Source of the DNA: Selenomonadales bacterium
Lineage (GTDB): Bacteria; Bacillota; Negativicutes; RGIG982
Assembly: GCA_017390595.1 (NCBI GenBank)
Contig: JAFPBC010000139.1
Span: forward strand, 1-9,560
DNA length: 9,560 nucleotides
Direction: 5' to 3'
Position numbers and translations under genes: made by a program. How positions within the stretch are numbered: the stretch's first letter is position 1; each line of letters opens with the position of its first letter. The notes beneath the pieces were generated by a model, which saw nothing but the letters and a program-made list of their open reading frames with translations, was not told the DNA's origin and did no database searches. This document shows, piece after piece, positions 7,602 to 9,560 of the stretch.

Positions 7602-7913
7602 TCACTCCTTCGCCCTGCGATATCGCCGAAGCGCGCGATGATCGCCATAGCGATCCTCTGCCTCCTGCGCCATCGCGTCAAGAGGCCTGTCCAGCCTGCG
7701 CGTAACAGCCTCATCAAGCTCCTTGAACCCGACCCCCAAATGACGTCCCAGCACATAACACGACACCACCACACGCGAAAGCGCGTCTGCCATCGGCACA
7801 CGCACACCGCCCGCGACCGCCCGCATCACCTCGCCCACACTAACGGCAAGCTCCGCCTTCAGCCACTCCAAAAGCCGTATCTTACGGATCATATCCGACT
7901 CGCGAATATTCAC
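7602..7913 (-). CDS. MazG-like family small protein
   Basis: The 103-residue product (start MNIRESDMIRKIRLLEWLKA) resembles the small MazG-like family of Firmicutes found near yybS/gdpP. The likely fold is an all-alpha bundle: EWLKAELAVSVGEVMRAV (16-33) and DALSRVVVSCYVLGRHLG (43-60) look like the core helices. True MazG NTP pyrophosphohydrolases bind Mg2+ through ExxE and ExxD pairs. Here I see only scattered Glu16, Glu21, Glu28 and Asp43, so catalysis is uncertain. The function is unknown; nucleotide binding or house-cleaning is only a family-level guess. The start is GTG at 7913-7911, with GGAGGAGG (7930-7923) 9 nt upstream. The ATG at 7920 is followed immediately by TGA and cannot be the start. 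It is the first gene of the six-gene operon. Confidence 0.75.
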   Translation of the reverse strand: MNIRESDMIRKIRLLEWLKAELAVSVGEVMRAVAGGVRVPMADALSRVVVSCYVLGRHLGVGFKELDEAVTRRLDRPLDAMAQEAEDRYGDHRALRRYRRAKE

Positions 7914-7977
7914 CTCACATCGCCTCCTCCCCTATCTATTCGGACAAGAAACGATATCTTCCTTCTTTTTCCAGTAA

Positions 7978-7983
7978 ATCATA
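7978..7983 (-). promoter_or_regulatory. Possible -10 element for the MazG-like...dnaB operon
   Basis: TATGAT on the minus strand lies about 65 nt upstream of the MazG-like start and just after the rpsR terminator, where a promoter is expected. At 17-nt spacing there is no good -35 match; the region there belongs to the terminator stem and T-run. The call rests on position plus a 5/6 match to TATAAT. Confidence 0.3.
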
Positions 7984-7992
7984 TATCCGTAT

Positions 7993-8024
7993 AAAACAAA
8001 AAGAGAACCGTTTGACGGTTCTCT
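7993..8024 (-). terminator. Intrinsic terminator after rpsR
   Basis: A 10-bp perfect stem AGAGAACCGT/ACGGTTCTCT (8024-8015 with 8011-8002) closes a 3-nt loop and runs into TTTTTGTTTT on the minus strand. It lies 8 nt past the rpsR stop and should end the rpsF-ssb-rpsR transcript, separating it from the downstream operon. Confidence 0.92.
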
Positions 8025-8032
8025 TCTCATTC

Positions 8033-8263
8033 TTATTCTGCAGTGAACGGCAAGAGCGCAATGTTTCTTGCACGTTTGATAGCAACAGTAAGCTGACGCT
8101 GATGTTTCGCACAGTTACCGGAGATACGGCGCGGTAAGATTTTACCACGTTCCGTAATGTAACGGCGAAGTTTCGGTACGTCTTTATAATCGATAGCTTC
8201 TACTTTATCAACACAGAAGCTGCAAACTTTTTTCTTCGGCTTTCTGCCTCTTTCACGTCTCAA
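8033..8263 (-). CDS. rpsR: 30S ribosomal protein S18 (zinc-ribbon C+ form)
   Basis: S18 pairs with S6 on the central domain of 16S rRNA in the platform of the 30S subunit. The 76-residue length is normal, with family blocks IDYKDVPKLRRYITERGKILPRR (21-46 region) and a basic N-terminus. Cys14, Cys17, Cys51 and His54 (CSFC ... CAKH) form a CxxC/CxxH set, the zinc-binding C+ form. The cysteine-free C- form, where it exists, is typically induced when zinc is scarce; none is in this window. The start is TTG at 8263-8261: no in-frame ATG or GTG fits, and AAGGGAGG lies 8 nt upstream, overlapping the ssb stop. It is the last gene of the rpsF-ssb-rpsR operon and is followed by a terminator. Confidence 0.96.
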   Translation of the reverse strand: MRRERGRKPKKKVCSFCVDKVEAIDYKDVPKLRRYITERGKILPRRISGNCAKHQRQLTVAIKRARNIALLPFTAE

Positions 8264-8271
8264 TGAAATAA

Positions 8272-8280
8272 CCTCCCTTT
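8272..8280 (-). promoter_or_regulatory. Ribosome binding site that fixes the TTG start of rpsR
   Basis: AAAGGGAGG on the minus strand ends 8 nt before the TTG codon and shares its first bases with the TAA stop of ssb. No ATG is available at the proper distance, so this site supports the TTG start and suggests coupling with ssb translation. Confidence 0.75.
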
Positions 8281-8689
8281 AAAATGGTATTTCTTCTTCA
8301 GGGAAGACCTCGCTACCAAAAGAACTAGCTTTCGACGAAGTGCTGCTCGGTCTATCCATCGGTGCAGGTGCACCCGATTTCGCTTCAAGGAACTCGATGT
8401 TCTGCGCGACTACCTCCGAAACGCGGCGTTTCTGGCCGTCATTTCCTTCGTAAGACCGAATCTGCAGTCTTCCTTCTACCAAAATCCGTCTTCCTTTGGT
8501 AAGATTATTGCCACAAATCTCGGCCAGTTTTTCCCACGCTACGATAGGAATAAAATCAGTAGTATCATTCTGCGCACCACCGCCGTAGCGACTTACCGCA
8601 AGGCTGAACGATGCGACCGCTTTACCATTCTGCGTATAGCGAACTTCAGGGTCTTGTGCAAGACGACCTACCAAAATAACCTTATTCAT
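8279..8689 (-). CDS. ssb: Single-stranded DNA-binding protein
   Basis: SSB coats single-stranded DNA during replication, repair and recombination and recruits partner enzymes through its C-terminal tip. Residues 1-104 form the OB fold: MNKVILVGRLAQDPEVRYT, the aromatic/polar strand TTDFIPIVAWEKLAE (43-57, Trp52), KGRRILVEGRLQIRSYE (65-81) and the final strand VVAQNIEFLEAK (93-104). A short Ser/Pro-rich linker (about 105-127) leads to EEEIPF (131-136), the acidic tip (DDDIPF in many species). At 136 residues it is shorter than many SSBs because the linker is short. An ATG at 8689 follows a GGGGGA site. It lies 19 nt after rpsF and 15 nt before rpsR, the standard Firmicutes arrangement, so this is the main replicative SSB and not a plasmid or phage copy. 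Confidence 0.97.
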   Translation of the reverse strand: MNKVILVGRLAQDPEVRYTQNGKAVASFSLAVSRYGGGAQNDTTDFIPIVAWEKLAEICGNNLTKGRRILVEGRLQIRSYEGNDGQKRRVSEVVAQNIEFLEAKSGAPAPMDRPSSTSSKASSFGSEVFPEEEIPF

Positions 8690-8708
8690 GGTATATTTCC
8701 CCCTGGCC

Positions 8709-8993
8709 TTATTCTTCTACTCTAACGATCATATGTTTCAAAAGCTCGTCCGTAATTTTCATAACACGGTCAGCTTCAGCCAAGACAGCCGGCTCAGCCG
8801 TTACGTTCATCAAGCAGTAGAAACCTTCTTGGCAATCTTTGATTTCATACGCCAAGCGTTTTTTACCCCAACGATCCGTGCTGTCAACAGTACCACCCTG
8901 GTTAGCGATCAAAGCTTCGAATTTAGCGATAACAGCGTTCGTAGCTTCTTCTTCCATAGGTTTTACAATGATTATGACTTCGTACTTTCTCAC
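8709..8993 (-). CDS. rpsF: 30S ribosomal protein S6
   Basis: S6 forms a heterodimer with S18 and binds helices 22-23 of 16S rRNA in the 30S platform. The 94-residue product begins MRKYEVIIIVKP and has the conserved blocks RWGKKRLAYEIKDCQEGFYCLMN (41-63) and an ending LLKHMIVRVEE typical of this family. A GTG start at 8993 is chosen over an in-frame ATG at 9047. The longer reading would add about 18 unconserved residues translated from the leader hairpin and from the ribosome binding site itself. The site AGGAGGTGAT (9006-8997) places its GGAGG core 7 nt from the GTG. It is the first gene of the rpsF-ssb-rpsR operon. In other bacteria the S6:S18 complex can repress its own mRNA through a leader structure. 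Confidence 0.96.
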   Translation of the reverse strand: MRKYEVIIIVKPMEEEATNAVIAKFEALIANQGGTVDSTDRWGKKRLAYEIKDCQEGFYCLMNVTAEPAVLAEADRVMKITDELLKHMIVRVEE

Positions 8994-8996
8994 GAA

Positions 8997-9011
8997 ATCA
9001 CCTCCTCCTTT
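8997..9011 (-). promoter_or_regulatory. Strong ribosome binding site that fixes the rpsF GTG start
   Basis: AAAGGAGGAGGTGAT on the minus strand contains ten consecutive bases (AGGAGGTGAT) complementary to the canonical 16S rRNA 3' end, with the core 7 nt from the GTG. It rules out the upstream in-frame ATG at 9047 and indicates high translation, unless masked by the hairpin just upstream. Confidence 0.85.
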
Positions 9012-9012
9012 G

Positions 9013-9047
9013 GACTTTGGCTCCCTCGAGGGAGCAGGGAAGGTCAA
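9013..9047 (-). promoter_or_regulatory. Leader hairpin upstream of rpsF (possible S6:S18 autoregulatory site)
   Basis: The core is a perfect 16-nt palindrome, GCTCCCTCGAGGGAGC (9035-9020), which as RNA forms a 6-bp stem with a UCGA loop. Flanking bases can extend it: GAC near 9045 with GTC near 9013, plus two U-A pairs, separated from the core by an asymmetric internal loop (CCCU against C). No T-run follows, so it is not a terminator. It ends about 9 nt before the ribosome binding site. Position and a bulged stem fit an S6:S18 feedback element, but I do not see the CCG trinucleotide that I recall as conserved in that element, so the role is uncertain. Confidence 0.45.
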
Positions 9048-9080
9048 AAATAACCTAAACCTGTCTTATTAGACCTAAGT

Positions 9081-9109
9081 ATTATACCACTATAAAACAC
9101 GCGATGCAA
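9081..9109 (-). promoter_or_regulatory. Sigma-A-type promoter of the rpsF-ssb-rpsR operon
   Basis: On the minus strand TTGCAT (9109-9104) and a perfect TATAAT (9086-9081) are separated by exactly 17 nt. Transcription would start near 9074, giving a leader of about 80 nt that contains the palindromic hairpin and ends at the rpsF GTG. Confidence 0.8.
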
Positions 9110-9150
9110 TAGCAAAATATGCACAAATCAAAAAAATTTCTCCCCTTTTT

Positions 9151-9200
9151 TCACCGCCCTCACCGCGCACCGCACCGCCCGCATCCTGCCCCACACACAA
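9151..9200. other. C-rich (minus strand G-rich) intergenic tract
   Basis: Between the cupin terminator and the rpsF promoter, the plus strand is dominated by C with few T, made of repeated ACCGC units; the complement has many GG/GGG runs. It codes for nothing recognisable. A 13-nt stretch (CGCACCGCCCGCA, 9171-9183) also occurs at 801-813 beside the dnaB terminator. The G-runs are too unevenly spaced for a canonical three-tetrad quadruplex. Confidence 0.4.
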
Positions 9201-9202
9201 AC

Positions 9203-9238
9203 AAAAAAAGCCCCGACACACCTGCGTGCATCGGGGCT
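9203..9238 (-). terminator. Intrinsic terminator after the cupin gene
   Basis: An 8-bp G+C-rich stem AGCCCCGA/TCGGGGCT (9238-9231 with 9216-9209) encloses a 14-nt loop with a small internal CAC/GTG pairing. It runs into a seven-T tract (9209-9203). It starts 17 nt after the cupin stop codon. Confidence 0.92.
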
Positions 9239-9255
9239 TCATTCACTTAATCAGA

Positions 9256-9560
9256 TCAGTCTTTTTTGTCGAACAAGATAAGTGCGATGATCTCGAGGTC
9301 TTCGTCACCGTTGTTCGTAATGCCGTGCGTTTCGCCTTCCGGACAGTAAGCAACATCGCCCGGATAGAGTTTCGTTTCTACGCCGTTATCGTTGTAGTCG
9401 CCGACACCTTTGATGATATAATAAGCTTCGAAATCGTTTACGTGCTGATGGTTACCAAGCGTAACACCCGGTTTCAACACGTTATGCGCGAACAAACGGC
9501 CTTTACCGCAGAATTCATCGCCTTCGATAAGATTTTTGATGATCGTTTCGCCCGGGCCAC
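9256..9560 (-). CDS. Small cupin-domain protein, C-terminal part (start beyond right edge)
   Basis: The open frame runs to the window edge (GPGETIIKNLIEGDEF...), so the gene starts outside; a TTG at 9495 lies within the domain and is not the start. About 101 residues are visible. Both cupin motifs are perfect. Motif 1, G(X)5HXH(X)4E(X)6G, appears as GVTLGNHQH, VNDF, E, then AYYIIKG. Motif 2, G(X)5PXG(X)2H(X)3N, appears as GDVAYCPEGETHGITN. The three His and one Glu should bind a divalent metal. Single-domain cupins of this size include isomerases, dioxygenases and sugar- or ligand-binding proteins, and the sequence does not tell which. The rpsF promoter lies downstream and a terminator separates the units, so it is not part of the ribosomal operon. 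Confidence 0.88.
   Translation of the reverse strand, partial: GPGETIIKNLIEGDEFCGKGRLFAHNVLKPGVTLGNHQHVNDFEAYYIIKGVGDYNDNGVETKLYPGDVAYCPEGETHGITNNGDEDLEIIALILFDKKD

Noticed and set aside
7598..7807. Upstream extension of the DUF2232 frame to 7807
   Set aside because: The extension overlaps the MazG-like gene in another frame, gives a Trp/Arg-rich unconserved peptide, and a good ribosome binding site supports the ATG at 7597.
7936..8148. Minus-strand 70-codon frame across the rpsR terminator
   Set aside because: It overlaps rpsR in another frame and reads through the terminator stem, with no homology or ribosome binding site support.

Overview
The window is a compact, almost gap-free block of bacterial housekeeping genes, all on the minus strand. 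It looks like a chromosome of the Bacillota (Firmicutes). The evidence is the gene orders rpsF-ssb-rpsR and DUF2232(yybS)-gdpP(yybT)-rplI-dnaB, strong GGAGG ribosome binding sites, frequent GTG/TTG starts and intrinsic terminators. A base composition of about half G+C, together with a LonC-type protease and a MazG-like small protein in this operon, suggests the Negativicutes (Selenomonas relatives). That placement is an inference from gene content, not a database match.

Read in the direction of transcription (high to low coordinates), there are four units. (1) 9203-9560: the 3' part of a small cupin protein with both metal-binding motifs, cut by the window edge and closed by a strong terminator. 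(2) 7993-9109: a consensus-like promoter, a leader of about 80 nt with a perfect 16-nt palindrome, then rpsF (S6), ssb and rpsR (S18), closed by a terminator. (3) 815-7932: a six-gene operon of MazG-like protein, DUF2232 membrane protein, the c-di-AMP phosphodiesterase GdpP, ribosomal protein L9, a LonC-type ATP-dependent protease and the replicative helicase DnaB. Spacing is tight (4, 29, -29, 13 and 13 nt) and a terminator follows dnaB. (4) 1-733: the first 244 codons of purB (adenylosuccinate lyase), which run off the left edge.

The genes cover replication (DnaB, SSB), translation (S6, S18, L9), cyclic-di-AMP turnover (GdpP), regulated proteolysis (LonC-like) and purine/AMP synthesis (PurB). 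Sharing one transcript would coordinate helicase supply with second-messenger turnover and ribosome production, but the sequence shows only co-location.

I found no mobile element, CRISPR array, tRNA/rRNA gene or clearly new system. The points most worth a second look are the LonC-like gene between rplI and dnaB, the 29-nt gdpP/rplI overlap, the rpsF leader hairpin, an L9 that departs from the family signature at four positions, a MazG-like protein without evident catalytic acidic motifs, and a block (about 4.6-7.9 kb) with a strongly A-poor coding strand.
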